From contig NZ_JAPNTZ010000005.1 of NCBI RefSeq assembly GCF_026626335.1, positions 186,001 to 250,000 on the forward strand: 64,000 nt of DNA, written 5' to 3'. This document shows, piece after piece, positions 49,086-58,226 of the stretch. Position 1 is the first letter of the stretch; each line of letters starts with the position of its first letter. The notes under the pieces were generated by a model, which made no database searches, was not told where the DNA came from, and saw only the letters and a list, made by a program, of their open reading frames with translations. The position numbers and the translations under genes were made by a program. The DNA comes from Paractinoplanes pyxinae. Lineage in GTDB: Bacteria > Actinomycetota > Actinomycetes > Mycobacteriales > Micromonosporaceae.

Positions 49086-51944
49086 TCACGCCTCCTCCCG
49101 GACGACCCGGACCGCGCCCCCGGGCACGACGACCGACCCGGCGACCGCCTGTCCGGTCACCAGCTCCCGCCCGGTGACCGGATATTCGATGTCTTTGCTC
49201 CCGTGATTGATCACGAAGACGAATGGCCCGCGCCGAACAACCTCGGCCCCGAAACGCGCAGCCTCGTGCACCAAACGCGCACCTTCGTCACGTGATCCGA
49301 CGCCCGCCGACGCCAAACGAGCAGTTTCGCCATCCACCTGAGCGCCGCCGGCGCCGAGATGAACGGCCGCGGCACTCGCTTGAGCGTTTGCCGTCGCCGA
49401 GTGAGCGTTTGCAGCGTCAGAGTGAGCGATCTCGCTCGTCGACTGAGCGTTTGCCGTCGCCGACTGCGCGATTGCAGCGTTCGACTGAGCGATGTCGCTC
49501 GCTGGGCGGGCGGATTGAGCGATTGGCGCCAGCGAGTGAGCGGTTGCGGCGTCCGACTGAGCGACGTGGCTCGCTGAGCGGGCAGATTGATCGATCGACG
49601 CCGGCGAGTGAGCGATCGCGCCGACCGACTGAGCGATTGGCGTCGCTGGGTGAGCGTTTGCGGCGTCGGACTGAGCGACCGCCGTCGCCGACTTGGCGAT
49701 TGCGGCATTCGACTGAGCGACGTCGCTCGGCGAGTGGGCGGGCTGAGCGACTGCCGTCGCCGACTGAGCGGTCGCGGCGTCCGACCGAGCGACCCCGCTC
49801 GGCGAGTGGGCGGGCTGAGTGACTGCCGTCGCCGACTGAGCGGTCGCGGCGTCCGACCGAGCAACCCCGCTCAGCGAGTGAGCAGGCTGAGTGACTGCCG
49901 TCGCCGACTGAGCGGTCGCGGCGTCCGACCGAGCAACCCCGCTCAGCGAGTGAGCAGGCTGAGTGACTGCCGTCGCCGACTGAGCGGTCGCGGCGTCCGA
50001 CCGGGCAACCCCGCTCAGCGAGTGAGCGGACTGAGCGACTGCCGTCGCGGGCTGGGCGAGGTCGCGCCCTGAGTGCGCGGACTGGGCGGTTGGCGTCGGC
50101 GAGTAAGCGATTGCGGGGTCGGGCTGAGCGATCGCCGTCGTTGGGTGGGTGGTGGCGGCGGTTTGGTGGGCGGGTTGGATGGTTGGGGTTGCTTGATTCG
50201 GGCTGAGTGCGCGATTTAGTACGTCGCGCAGGGTGGGGGTTGGTAGGGCTGTGGCGATGTACCAGGCCTGGCCAGCGCCGGAAAGGTTGCTTGTTACGGC
50301 TGGGTGGCCGTTGGCGTAGGTCAGTTCGGGTTTGGCTGTGGTGAGGCGTAGGCGTTCGGTCCATAGGGTGGCTTGGGTGCCGTCGGCCAACGGTGCAACT
50401 GCGCCGGGTTGTAAGGGGGCGAACTCCTCGCTGGACACGCCCAGCAGTTCTCGGAAGGCGCCGGGGTAGCCGCCCAGGCGTACGCGGTCGTCGGGGTCGA
50501 CTATGCCGCTGTAAAAGGTGATTACTGCGTGGCCGCCGGCCTCGACGAAGTCGGTGATGGTGGCGGCCTCCTGGTCGGAAACCATGTGCAGGCACGGGAT
50601 CACGACTGAGCGGTAGCGGCTGAGGTCGGCGCCGGGGCGGACGATGTCGGTGGTGATGCCCAGGTCGCGCAGGGCGTTGTAGGCGGCGTGGACCTGGTCC
50701 AGGTAGCGCAGATCCTGGGACGGGCGGGCCTCGGTGTCGGTGGCCCACCAGGATTCCCAGCTGAAGATGAGCGCGGTGTCGGCGTTGACCGTCGTTCCGG
50801 CAACTTCGCTCAGTTTTTTGAGCGTTGCCGACAACTCGAGCACTTCGCGCCAGACGGCGGTGTCTGTTCCTGCGTGCGGAACTATCGCGGAGTGGAACTT
50901 CTCGGCGCCCTGGGTCGAGGCGCGCCACTGGAAGAAGCAGATGGCGTCGGCGCCGCGGGCCACGTGGGTGAGGGCATCGCGTACGAGTTGGCCGGGCTCT
51001 TTCGCCACGTTGCAGGGCTGCCAGTTGACGGCGCCGGTGGAGGTTTCCATCAGCATCCACGGGCGGCCACCGGCCAGGCCGCGGGTCAGGTCGGCGGCGA
51101 AGGACAGCTCGGCCGCCGGGTCGGGCAGGCGGTGGTCCAGGTAGTGGTCGTTGGCGATGACGTCCATGTCGGCCGCCCACGACCAGTAGTCCTGGGTGCG
51201 GATGTGCGCGGTGACCATGAAGTTGGTCGTGATGGGGGCCGGCGAGTGGCGGCGGATGACCTCGGCCTCAGCGCGGTAATAGTCGAGCAGGGCGTCGGAC
51301 GAGAAGCGCTGGAAGTCGAGCAGCTGCGCGGGGTTGCGCATCGACAGGGCGGCGCGCGGGGGTTGCACGTCGTCGAAGCTCGAGTAGCGCTGGCTCCAGA
51401 AGGCGGTGCCCCAGGCCTTGTTGAGCGCCTCGACCGTCCCGTGCCGGCGCTCGAGCCAGACCCGGAAGGCGGCCGCGCTCGCCTCGCAGTAGCAGTGGGC
51501 GTTGTGGCAGCCGAGCTCGTTGGACACGTGCCAGAGGTCGAGCGCCGGGTGTTGCCCGTACCGCCGGGCGACCTGCTCGACCAGGCGCAGGGCGTGCTCG
51601 CGGAAGACCGGCGAGCTCGGGCACCAGGCCTGGCGTCCGCCCGGGAAGCGGGTGGTGCCGTCGGCCGCCACGGGCAGGATCTCGGGGTGGCGGCGGGTCA
51701 GCCAAGGCGGCGCGCTCGCCGTGCCGGTGCCCAGGTTGAGTCTGATGCCCGCCTCGTGCAGCAGGCCGACGATCTCGTCCAGCGCCGTGAAGTCGTACTC
51801 CCCCGGCCGCGGCTCGATCTGCGACCAGCCGAACACGTTGACGGCCACGAGGTCGACGCCGGCCTCGCGCATGAGCGCCATGTCCTCGCGCCAGACGGCA
51901 GGCGACCACTGCTCGAAGTTGTAGTCGCACCCCAGCCGCAGCAT
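49086..51944 (-). CDS. GH42 beta-galactosidase with a 300-residue repeat insert
   Basis: 952 residues from ATG 51944 with GAGGAG upstream. The barrel has GCDYNFEQWSPAVWREDMAL, the acid/base Glu in DLWHVSNELGCHN and the nucleophile Glu in PWMLMETSTGAVNW. ASAAAFRVWLERRHGTVEAL is the GH42 signature. The trimerisation domain follows. About residues 580-878 are Ala/Ser/Thr/Gln repeats of 24 residues (ARSDAATAQSATAVTQPAHS), inserted in the small C-terminal beta domain. GAEVVRRGPFVFVINHGSKD then resumes family sequence. Normal length is about 660-690. The catalytic part is complete, so activity is possible. It is first gene of the galactoside operon, behind two GTGTG-N6-CACAC operators. Confidence 0.92.
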   Translation of the reverse strand: MLRLGCDYNFEQWSPAVWREDMALMREAGVDLVAVNVFGWSQIEPRPGEYDFTALDEIVGLLHEAGIRLNLGTGTASAPPWLTRRHPEILPVAADGTTRFPGGRQAWCPSSPVFREHALRLVEQVARRYGQHPALDLWHVSNELGCHNAHCYCEASAAAFRVWLERRHGTVEALNKAWGTAFWSQRYSSFDDVQPPRAALSMRNPAQLLDFQRFSSDALLDYYRAEAEVIRRHSPAPITTNFMVTAHIRTQDYWSWAADMDVIANDHYLDHRLPDPAAELSFAADLTRGLAGGRPWMLMETSTGAVNWQPCNVAKEPGQLVRDALTHVARGADAICFFQWRASTQGAEKFHSAIVPHAGTDTAVWREVLELSATLKKLSEVAGTTVNADTALIFSWESWWATDTEARPSQDLRYLDQVHAAYNALRDLGITTDIVRPGADLSRYRSVVIPCLHMVSDQEAATITDFVEAGGHAVITFYSGIVDPDDRVRLGGYPGAFRELLGVSSEEFAPLQPGAVAPLADGTQATLWTERLRLTTAKPELTYANGHPAVTSNLSGAGQAWYIATALPTPTLRDVLNRALSPNQATPTIQPAHQTAATTHPTTAIAQPDPAIAYSPTPTAQSAHSGRDLAQPATAVAQSAHSLSGVARSDAATAQSATAVTQPAHSLSGVARSDAATAQSATAVTQPAHSLSGVARSDAATAQSATAVTQPAHSPSGVARSDAATAQSATAVAQPAHSPSDVAQSNAAIAKSATAVAQSDAANAHPATPIAQSVGAIAHSPASIDQSARSASHVAQSDAATAHSLAPIAQSARPASDIAQSNAAIAQSATANAQSTSEIAHSDAANAHSATANAQASAAAVHLGAGGAQVDGETARLASAGVGSRDEGARLVHEAARFGAEVVRRGPFVFVINHGSKDIEYPVTGRELVTGQAVAGSVVVPGGAVRVVREEA
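49380..50140 (-). repeat. 72-nt tandem array inside the GH42 gene
   Basis: Units of 72 nt (GACTGAGCGGTCGCGGCGTC ... GCAGGCTGAGTGACTGCCGT ...) are nearly identical between about 49760 and 50040 and decay on the 49.4-kb side. The TGAGCGTTTGCCGTCGCCGA form at 49381 and 49441 shares 16 nt with the intergenic array near 22.3 kb. Confidence 0.9.
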
Positions 51945-51958
51945 CGATTCTCCTCATC

Positions 51959-52025
51959 GTGTGTGCACGTGCACACACTTCGCCACAAGCAACCGCCGAT
52001 GACGATTGTGTGAACGGGCACACAC
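51959..52025. promoter_or_regulatory. paired LacI-type operators before the GH42 operon
   Basis: A perfect 20-bp palindrome, GTGTGTGCACGTGCACACAC (51959-51978), lies 15 nt before the GH42 start. A second site, TTGTGTG-AACGGG-CACACTA (52006-52025), is 47 nt away centre to centre. Both contain GTGTG-N6-CACAC. The spacing allows a looped repressor. The LacI regulator at 52786 is the likely binder. Confidence 0.75.
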
Positions 52026-52112
52026 TAGGGCGGCCCTGCTCCGAGGGTCAATAGCGAATTCGCAGAACGCGGGACCGGCGTCGCCCGGCGCGGCGTTGGT
52101 AGCTTGTCGGCC

Positions 52113-52625
52113 GTGGACATCGGGCAGATCCGCGACGAGGTGGCCTTCGTCGAGCTGGCGCTGAGCGAGCTGCCGGATCCGGAGCTGGACTTGAGCGACC
52201 CCGGCGTCTGGGAGAAGCTGCGGGCCGAGCCGCCGAGCATCGATCGGGCCGGTGTACGGGCCGAGGCCACCGCCGCTCTCGGGGCGCTGCTCGACGCGTA
52301 CGAGGCTGGGCCGGAAGAGACGCGGCACCAGGTGCGTGAGATCCTCCACCGGCACACACGTTTCGCCGGCGACGTGGGGTTGCCGCACGACTGGACCACT
52401 CCCGCCGAGTTCCGTCGTGAGGTGCTCCGGATCTCGGCCGTGGACCAGGGGGTTGACGCCCGGGACCAGTTGGTGGCCCTCTGGGGAGCGTGCGAGCGGG
52501 CCCGCGGACTCGGGATCGACGTCGGGCCGGTGCTGCGCGAGGTGTCCGCGATCTCGAGCGACACCGACCACTACGGCATGGGCTCGATGCAGCAGCTGAT
52601 CATGCGGGGCCTGGAGCGGCACTGA
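52113..52625 (+). CDS. conserved hypothetical protein
   Basis: 170 residues from GTG 52113 (a TTG three codons upstream is possible). It is helical and acidic with no signal. DEVAFVELALSELPDPELDL, HTRFAGDVGLPHDWTTPAEF and AISSDTDHYGMGSMQQLIMR look like a conserved actinobacterial protein, but I cannot assign a function. It lies between the GH42 gene and its LacI regulator. Its 3' end is copied twice downstream. Confidence 0.7.
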   Translation: MDIGQIRDEVAFVELALSELPDPELDLSDPGVWEKLRAEPPSIDRAGVRAEATAALGALLDAYEAGPEETRHQVREILHRHTRFAGDVGLPHDWTTPAEFRREVLRISAVDQGVDARDQLVALWGACERARGLGIDVGPVLREVSAISSDTDHYGMGSMQQLIMRGLERH

Positions 52626-52748
52626 GCCGGGCGAGCGACGCCGGCTGCCCCGGAGCGGCAGCCGATCATGCGCTGCGCGGCACGGCCCTGAGCGACGCCG
52701 GCGACCCGGTGCGACGGCCGATCATGCGCCGCGCGGGGTGGCACTGAG
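52596..52748 (+). repeat. copies of the preceding gene's 3' end
   Basis: The gene end CTGATCATGCGGGGCCTGG ... GGCACTGAGC recurs as CCGATCATGCGCTGCGCGGC ... CCCTGAGCG and again as CCGATCATGCGCCGCGCGGG ... CACTGAGCG, spaced about 60-70 nt. It fills the gap before the LacI gene. Confidence 0.6.
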
Positions 52749-52785
52749 CGGCGTCAGCAGGCCCGATGCCCGTACAGTGTTGGCC

Positions 52786-53805
52786 GTGACCGGGCCCAGG
52801 AGAGCGCGCCGCGCCACCGTGCATGACGTGGCGGCGGCGGCCGGTGTCTCGCGCGGCACGGTCAACCGGGTGCTCAACGGCGGCTATGTGTCGGCCGACG
52901 CCCGTACGGCAATCGAAGCCGCCATCGCCAAGGTGGGCTATGTGCCGAACCGGGCGGCGAGCATGCTGGCCCGGCAGCGGTCGCAGGCGGTCGGGTTCCT
53001 GGCCCTGGAACCGCACTCGCTGCTGCTGGAGGACCCCAACATCGGGGCCATCATGCTCGGCGCGAACTCGGCGTTGTCGCTGGCCGACCATCAGATGGTC
53101 AGCCTGGTCATCGACTCCGACCGGGACATGCAGCGGGTCGGGCGGTATCTGAGCGGCGGGTTCGTCGACGGGGCGATCATCGTGTCGGCCCGGTCGCACG
53201 ATCCGATCATCCGGCTGATCGGGGAGATCGGGCTGCCGACCACCTTTGTCGGGCACCCGCCCGATCTTGCGCGCGATATGCCGTACGTGGGAATCGACAA
53301 CATCGGCTCGGCTCGGGAGATCACGAGGCGGTTGATGCAGACCGGGCGTACGCGGATCGGCATGATCGCGGCGGCGCTGGACCGGGACTCGGGGGCGGAC
53401 CGGCTCACCGGGTTCAAGGAGGCGCTGGGCGACCGGTTCGATCCGGGGCTGGTGGCCGACGTGCCGCTCTACGACTACACGTACGGCGTGAAGGGTATGC
53501 GGGCGCTGCTCGACCGCGAGCCGGCCGTGGACGGGGTGTTCGCCGCCTCGGACGCGGTGGCCGCGGGCGCGCTCGAGGCGCTGCGCGAGGCGGGGCGACG
53601 GGTGCCCGAGGATGTGGGCGTGGTCGGCTTCGACGACAGCTCGTGGGCCCTGCGCACGCAGCCGCCGCTTTCCACAGTGCACCAGCCGGCCCGCGAGGTC
53701 GGCCGGCACGCCGCCGAACTGGTGCTGCGTCAGATCGCCGGAACCGAGCCGGTGGAACTGAGCGTGGTCCTGGACTCTCCCGTCGTATGGCGTCACTCCG
53801 CCTGA
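52786..53805 (+). CDS. LacI-family regulator of the galactoside operon
   Basis: 339 residues from GTG 52786. The helix-turn-helix is ATVHDVAAAAGVSRGTVNRV with hinge PNRAASMLARQRS. The ligand domain starts AVGFLALEPHSLLLEDPNIG and ends VGVVGFDDSSWALRTQPPLS plus TVHQPAREVGRHAAELVL. It is divergent from the GH42 operon, and paired GTGTG-N6-CACAC sites lie between them; those sites are its probable operators. The inducer is likely a galactoside. Confidence 0.9.
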   Translation: MTGPRRARRATVHDVAAAAGVSRGTVNRVLNGGYVSADARTAIEAAIAKVGYVPNRAASMLARQRSQAVGFLALEPHSLLLEDPNIGAIMLGANSALSLADHQMVSLVIDSDRDMQRVGRYLSGGFVDGAIIVSARSHDPIIRLIGEIGLPTTFVGHPPDLARDMPYVGIDNIGSAREITRRLMQTGRTRIGMIAAALDRDSGADRLTGFKEALGDRFDPGLVADVPLYDYTYGVKGMRALLDREPAVDGVFAASDAVAAGALEALREAGRRVPEDVGVVGFDDSSWALRTQPPLSTVHQPAREVGRHAAELVLRQIAGTEPVELSVVLDSPVVWRHSA

Positions 53806-53820
53806 GCGCTCGGAAAAAGA

Positions 53821-54534
53821 TCACTCCGCCTGACGCTTGGCGAAGTCCCAGATCTCGCGGTCGGTCTCGTCGTCGTCCAGCAGTTGGCGCAGCTCCTCGG
53901 ACTGGCCCCGCTCGACCAGCAACCACAGCTTGAGCTGGTCGGAGATGGCGCCGAGCTCGGTCGGCGTGCCCGCGGCCGCCCGCCACAACAGATCCCGGTC
54001 GAGCCACAACGACAGATCCGGCAGCCGTTCGTACACCTGCGAAGCCACAGCCGCCGGATCGTCGGTGATCACCCACTCGGCGTCCACCTGCTGCACCCAG
54101 TTGACGTGCGACATGTCCGGCCGCTTCTCGGGCGGATAGCCGTACGAGTGTTTCTCCCATTGCCAGTACGGGGCGAGCAGGAAGCCCACCCGCACGGCGA
54201 ACCGGTCCGCGCCGAGCGGCTCGAAGTCGATGATCAGGGCGTCCCCGGCCTCGTTGTGCCGCCGGAACACGTACCGGTCACGCTCGAACCCGTCCCCCGC
54301 CACCAGCCGGCCGAACGCGCGCGCACAAGCCGACAGCATCGCGTTGGGCCTTTCCGCCGGACGCCGCTGCGGGAGCCGCTTGCCCAGCAGCAGCCAGGCG
54401 GCATAGAGAAGACCGGCGACGGCCACGACCAGCCCCGGCCAGCCGTTGTGGATGACCAGGGGTGGTCCCGCCGCGACCAGGGCCAGCGCCAGGGCCATGC
54501 GGTGCGCGCTCAGCCTCCGGGGACCTTGGGACAC
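53821..54534 (-). CDS. two-helix membrane protein with DUF4304-like domain
   Basis: 237 residues from GTG 54534. Two N-terminal helices (MALALALVAAGPPLVIHNG; PGLVVAVAGLLYAAWLLLG) are followed by a soluble domain. It reads FERDRYVFRRHNEAGDALII, RVGFLLAPYWQWEKHSYGYP and VYERLPDLSLWLDRD, and recalls DUF4304, whose role is unknown. The last 40 residues are acidic. Convergent with the LacI gene, 15 nt apart. Confidence 0.6.
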   Translation of the reverse strand: MSQGPRRLSAHRMALALALVAAGPPLVIHNGWPGLVVAVAGLLYAAWLLLGKRLPQRRPAERPNAMLSACARAFGRLVAGDGFERDRYVFRRHNEAGDALIIDFEPLGADRFAVRVGFLLAPYWQWEKHSYGYPPEKRPDMSHVNWVQQVDAEWVITDDPAAVASQVYERLPDLSLWLDRDLLWRAAAGTPTELGAISDQLKLWLLVERGQSEELRQLLDDDETDREIWDFAKRQAE

Positions 54535-54559
54535 CGATCGACTCTATCCGCGCCCGCTC

Positions 54560-55927
54560 CTAGGCCGGCACGGCGGGCAGCCGGGTCTGGGCGTCCGCCA
54601 CCGCCTCGCCGGACAGCTCGTGGTCGGCCAGCTCACCGGACAGGAATTTCCCGTACGCGGGAAGGTCGAGATGCCCGTGCCCGCAGAGCGCCGTCAGAAT
54701 CACCTTCGACTCGCCGGTCTCTTTGCAGCGCAACGCCTCCTCGATGCAGGCGGCCAGCGCGTGCGTTGGTTCCGGGGCGGGAATGATGCCCTCGGAGCGG
54801 GCGAACGTGACCCCGGCCTCGAAGCATTCGCGCTGCGTCTTGGCCACCGCCTCGATCAGGCCGAGCTCGTAGACGTGCGAGATCAGCGGGGCCATGCCGT
54901 GGTAGCGCAGGCCGCCGGCGTGGATCGGGTCGGGGATGAAGTCGTGGCCCAGCGTGTGCATCTTCATCAGGGGCGTCATCCCGGCGGTGTCGCCGAAGTC
55001 GTACGCGTAGACGCCCTTGGTCAGCGACGGGCAGGAGGCGGGCTCGACCGCGCGCACGACCGGCGCCATCCGGCCGGCCATCTTCTCGCGCAGGAACGGG
55101 AACGCCAGCCCGGCGAAGTTGGAGCCGCCGCCGGTGCAGCCGACGATCACGTCGGGCACGGCGCCGACCTTGGCCAGCTGCAGCAACGCCTCCTCGCCGA
55201 TGACCGTCTGGTGCAGCAGGACGTGGTTGAGCACGCTGCCGAGCGCGTAGTTGGTGTCGGGGTGCTGGGCGGCCACCTCGACCGCCTCGCTGATGGCGAT
55301 GCCGAGGGAGCCGGGCGAGTCCGGGTCGCCGGCCAGCACCTTGCGGCCGGCCTCGGTCAGCTCGGAGGGCGACGGGTGGATGGTGCCGCCGAACGTCTCG
55401 ATCATGAGTTTGCGGTACGGCTTCTGGTCGTACGAGGCTCGGACCTGCCAGATCTCGCAGTCGATCCCGAACTGGGCGGCCGCGAAGGCCAGGGCGGTGC
55501 CCCACTGGCCGGCGCCGGTCTCGGTGGTGAGCCGGCGGATTCCGGCCGAGGCGTTGTAGTAGGCCTGCGGCACCGCGGTGTTGGGCTTGTGCGAACCGGC
55601 CGGCGAGACACCCTCGTACTTGTAATAGATCTTGGCGGGCGTGCCCAGCGCCTTCTCGAGCCGGTGCGCGCGGTAGAGCGGCGACGGGCGCCACAGCCGG
55701 TAGATCTCGAGCACCTCGGGCGGGATGGTCACGTACTGCTCGGTGGTGACCTCTTGCTCGATGAGGGCCATCGGGAACAGGGGCGCCAGGTCGTCCGGTC
55801 CGACCGGCTGCAGCGTGCCGGGGTGCAGCACGGGCGGCGGTGGGCTGGGCAGATCCGGCACGATGTTGTACCAGCTGGTCGGCATCTCCGATTCGGACAG
55901 CAGGATCTTCGTGGCGTCATCGCTCAT
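54560..55927 (-). CDS. trpB: tryptophan synthase beta-like PLP enzyme (TrpB2 type)
   Basis: 455 residues from ATG 55927 (GTG 55942 would add five). PLP Lys in [20 protein letters not shown]; phosphate loop [32 protein letters not shown]. Length and the long N-terminus ([20 protein letters not shown]) place it in the TrpB2 group, which often lies outside the trp operon and works without TrpA. It condenses serine with indole or acts as a salvage enzyme. No other trp gene is nearby. Divergent from the TetR gene. Confidence 0.92.
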   Translation of the reverse strand: MSDDATKILLSESEMPTSWYNIVPDLPSPPPPVLHPGTLQPVGPDDLAPLFPMALIEQEVTTEQYVTIPPEVLEIYRLWRPSPLYRAHRLEKALGTPAKIYYKYEGVSPAGSHKPNTAVPQAYYNASAGIRRLTTETGAGQWGTALAFAAAQFGIDCEIWQVRASYDQKPYRKLMIETFGGTIHPSPSELTEAGRKVLAGDPDSPGSLGIAISEAVEVAAQHPDTNYALGSVLNHVLLHQTVIGEEALLQLAKVGAVPDVIVGCTGGGSNFAGLAFPFLREKMAGRMAPVVRAVEPASCPSLTKGVYAYDFGDTAGMTPLMKMHTLGHDFIPDPIHAGGLRYHGMAPLISHVYELGLIEAVAKTQRECFEAGVTFARSEGIIPAPEPTHALAACIEEALRCKETGESKVILTALCGHGHLDLPAYGKFLSGELADHELSGEAVADAQTRLPAVPA

Positions 55928-55998
55928 GCCCTGATCATGCACCTCGACGGAGCGTCAACGGCCGTTTACTTCCCGCGAAACGCCGGTACGCTGGTCGG

Positions 55999-56586
55999 GT
56001 GACCAGTCCTTCGCCCACCCGCCGCCGGGACGCGGCCCGCACGCGCCAGTTGCTGCTCGACGCCGCCCGCCACCGGTTCGCCAGCGACGGGTACGCGGCC
56101 ACGACGGTGCGGGACATCGCCGACGACGCCGGGGTGAACGTCGCGCTGATCAGCCGCTACTTCCAGTCGAAAGAGGGACTGTTCGAGGCCTGCCTGACCA
56201 GCGCGGTCGACGACATGCGCCGGGCGGCCGGGTCGGCGACGCTGGCCGAGGTGCCGGAAAGGATCGCCGAGCAGGCGGCCGGCATCGACTCCGACGGCTT
56301 CCCGCGCCAGCTGGTGCTGCTGCTGCGCTCCTCGGGCGACGCGCGGGCGGACGAGATCCGGGCCGGCATCCTGCGGTCGTACGCGCAGAATCTGGCCGTC
56401 CTGGCCGGCTGGCAGGAGGGCGACGACGAGCTGCTGCTGCGGGCCCAGGTCACCATCGCCGCCTCGCTCGGCATCGCCATGCTGCGCTCGAAGACCAAGC
56501 TCGAGCCGCTCGCCTCGGCCACCAAGGACGACCTGGTCGGCCCCCTGACCGACCTGATCGAGGGCGTGCTGGGGCGTCGTGCGTGA
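55999..56586 (+). CDS. TetR-family transcriptional regulator
   Basis: 195 residues from GTG 55999, likely with a very short leader. The helix-turn-helix is TTVRDIADDAGVNVALISRY followed by FQSKEGLFEACL. The C-terminal ligand domain (ADEIRAGILRSYAQNLAVLA) is of the general TetR_C type. Its stop overlaps the nitronate monooxygenase start by 8 nt, so it is coupled to that gene and may repress the pair. Confidence 0.9.
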   Translation: MTSPSPTRRRDAARTRQLLLDAARHRFASDGYAATTVRDIADDAGVNVALISRYFQSKEGLFEACLTSAVDDMRRAAGSATLAEVPERIAEQAAGIDSDGFPRQLVLLLRSSGDARADEIRAGILRSYAQNLAVLAGWQEGDDELLLRAQVTIAASLGIAMLRSKTKLEPLASATKDDLVGPLTDLIEGVLGRRA

Positions 56587-57577
56587 CCTGATCCGGCCCG
56601 TGGTGGTCGCGCCGATGGCCGGTGAGCCGTCGACGCCGGCCCTGGTCAACGCGGCTCTTCGGGCCGGAGCGACCGGCTTTCTGGCCGCCGGTTACAAGAC
56701 TCCGCAGGCTGTGGAGGACGAGATTCGGGCGGTCGGCGGGGCGTACGGGCTGAACATTTTCGTTCCCGGTCTCTTAAAAGACGCGCGAGCGGTGGAGCGC
56801 TATCGCGAGCTGCTGCGGCCCGAGGCCGAGCGGTACGGCGTCGAGTTGCCGGCCGTACGGCTGAACGACGACGACCACTTCCCGGCCAAGGTCGAATTGG
56901 CGATCTCGTACGGTGTTCCGCTGGTCAGCTTCACTTTCGGGGCTCCGTCAGCTGAGGTTGTGCGGGCGCTGCAGCAGGCCGGCTCGCGCGTGCTCATCAC
57001 CGTGACGTCGGCCGCCGAGGCGTCTCGAGCGGCCGCCGTGAGGCCGGACGGGTTGATCGCGCAGGGCGGCTCGGCCGGCGGCCACTCGGCGACCACGAGC
57101 CCGGCCGGGTTCACCGGCGACACGACCGCGCTGGAAGTTCTGGCCGCGGTCAAGGGCGACCTCCCGGTGATCGCGGCCGGTGGTGTCGCCGAGGCCGCGG
57201 ACGTCGACCAGCTGCTCGCCGCGGGCGCCGTGGCCGTGCAGTGCGGCACGGCGTTCCTGCTGGCCGACGAGGCCGGCACCCGCCCCGCCCAGCGCGACTT
57301 CATGCTGTCCGGCCGCGGCACTTCAACCGTGATCACCCGCGCCTTCACCGGCCACCCGGCGCGGGCGCTGCGCAACCGGTTCACCGACACCTACTCCGCT
57401 TCGGCGCCGATCGGCTACCCGGCCGTGCACCACCTGACGGCGCCGATCCGGGCCGCCGCCGCTCAGGCCGCCGACGCCGACGGCATCAACCTGTGGGCGG
57501 GCACCGGCTTCCGCTCGGCCCGCAGCGGCACGACGGCCGCGCTGGTGGCCAGGCTCATGCCCGGCTCCCAGTCGTAG
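56579..57577 (+). CDS. nitronate monooxygenase (NPD/2-nitropropane dioxygenase family)
   Basis: 332 residues from GTG 56579. A TIM barrel with FMN site: VVVAPMAGEPSTPALVNAAL, DGLIAQGGSAGGHSATTSP (the GGHS loop with catalytic-region His) and VIAAGGVAEAADVDQLLAAG, AVAVQCGTAFLLADEAG. Oxidises nitronates or propionate-3-nitronate to protect the cell. It overlaps the convergent STAS gene by 115 nt at its 3' end. Confidence 0.9.
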   Translation: MRDLIRPVVVAPMAGEPSTPALVNAALRAGATGFLAAGYKTPQAVEDEIRAVGGAYGLNIFVPGLLKDARAVERYRELLRPEAERYGVELPAVRLNDDDHFPAKVELAISYGVPLVSFTFGAPSAEVVRALQQAGSRVLITVTSAAEASRAAAVRPDGLIAQGGSAGGHSATTSPAGFTGDTTALEVLAAVKGDLPVIAAGGVAEAADVDQLLAAGAVAVQCGTAFLLADEAGTRPAQRDFMLSGRGTSTVITRAFTGHPARALRNRFTDTYSASAPIGYPAVHHLTAPIRAAAAQAADADGINLWAGTGFRSARSGTTAALVARLMPGSQS

Positions 57578-57894
57578 AGCGAGGCCCACCCCAGCATGTC
57601 GATCAGGTGCCGCACCTCGGGCGACGGCTCCCGCATCCACAGGCGACGCCCGGCGTCGCGCACCTGCGTGGTGGCGTGAGCCAGCGCCCGCGCGCCGCCT
57701 ATGTCGATGAACGTGACCCCCGACAGATCGATCACCACATCACCGGCGCATCCGGCCAGCAACTCCAGCGCCAGGTCGAAGATCGGCATCGTCGCCATGT
57801 CGATCTCCCCCGCCACCCGCGCCCCGGCCGGCGCCGCCATCGCCGTGACCTCCAGCTGCCAGCCCGGCGCGGTAGTCCCCATGTTCTTGAGCAT
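57463..57894 (-). CDS. STAS-domain protein (anti-sigma factor antagonist-like)
   Basis: 143 residues from ATG 57894 with GGGGGAG upstream. A single STAS domain, AGARVAGEIDMATMPIFDLA, DVVIDLSGVTFIDIGGARAL, then RLWMREPSPEVRHLIDML. In SpoIIAA-type antagonists the motif is D-S-S-G with a phosphorylated Ser. Here it is D-I-G-G, so the usual switch by an anti-sigma kinase is impossible. It may be a constitutive antagonist or have another partner. The 30-residue tail lies antisense to the monooxygenase gene. Confidence 0.8.
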   Translation of the reverse strand: MLKNMGTTAPGWQLEVTAMAAPAGARVAGEIDMATMPIFDLALELLAGCAGDVVIDLSGVTFIDIGGARALAHATTQVRDAGRRLWMREPSPEVRHLIDMLGWASLYDWEPGMSLATSAAVVPLRAERKPVPAHRLMPSASAA

Positions 57895-58226
57895 CGTGCG
57901 TCTCCCCCTCGCAACAACTCTTGACATGACGACCGTCCCCGCATCCCACCCGTGACACATCGCGCGGATGTGTGACTCCGGATCCCGGAAACCCCGCCTC
58001 CCTTGCCCGAAAGCACTAACGTCCAGCCGCTGAGCAGGTATCTGGGGTTGTGCAGGGACCACTACACACCCCGACACGTCATCAGCGTCACACGCTCAGG
58101 GAAGGGGGCCCGCGAGGGAACCCCGCTTCGCAGCCATCCCTACATCAATCGAATTCGTTCGTTCGGACGACGCCCAATCAACAGGCACTCCCATAGCCTT
58201 GCCCGACCTGGAGCGAAGGCGGGACC
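57895..58226. other. divergent intergenic region with inverted repeat
   Basis: 332 nt between the STAS gene and the nuclease module. GTGACACATC (57952-57961) and GATGTGTGAC (57967-57976) form a near-perfect 10-bp inverted repeat 58 nt before the STAS start, a candidate operator. AT content rises from about 58140 (ATCAATCGAATTCG), likely the nuclease promoter. No gene is seen. Confidence 0.45.
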
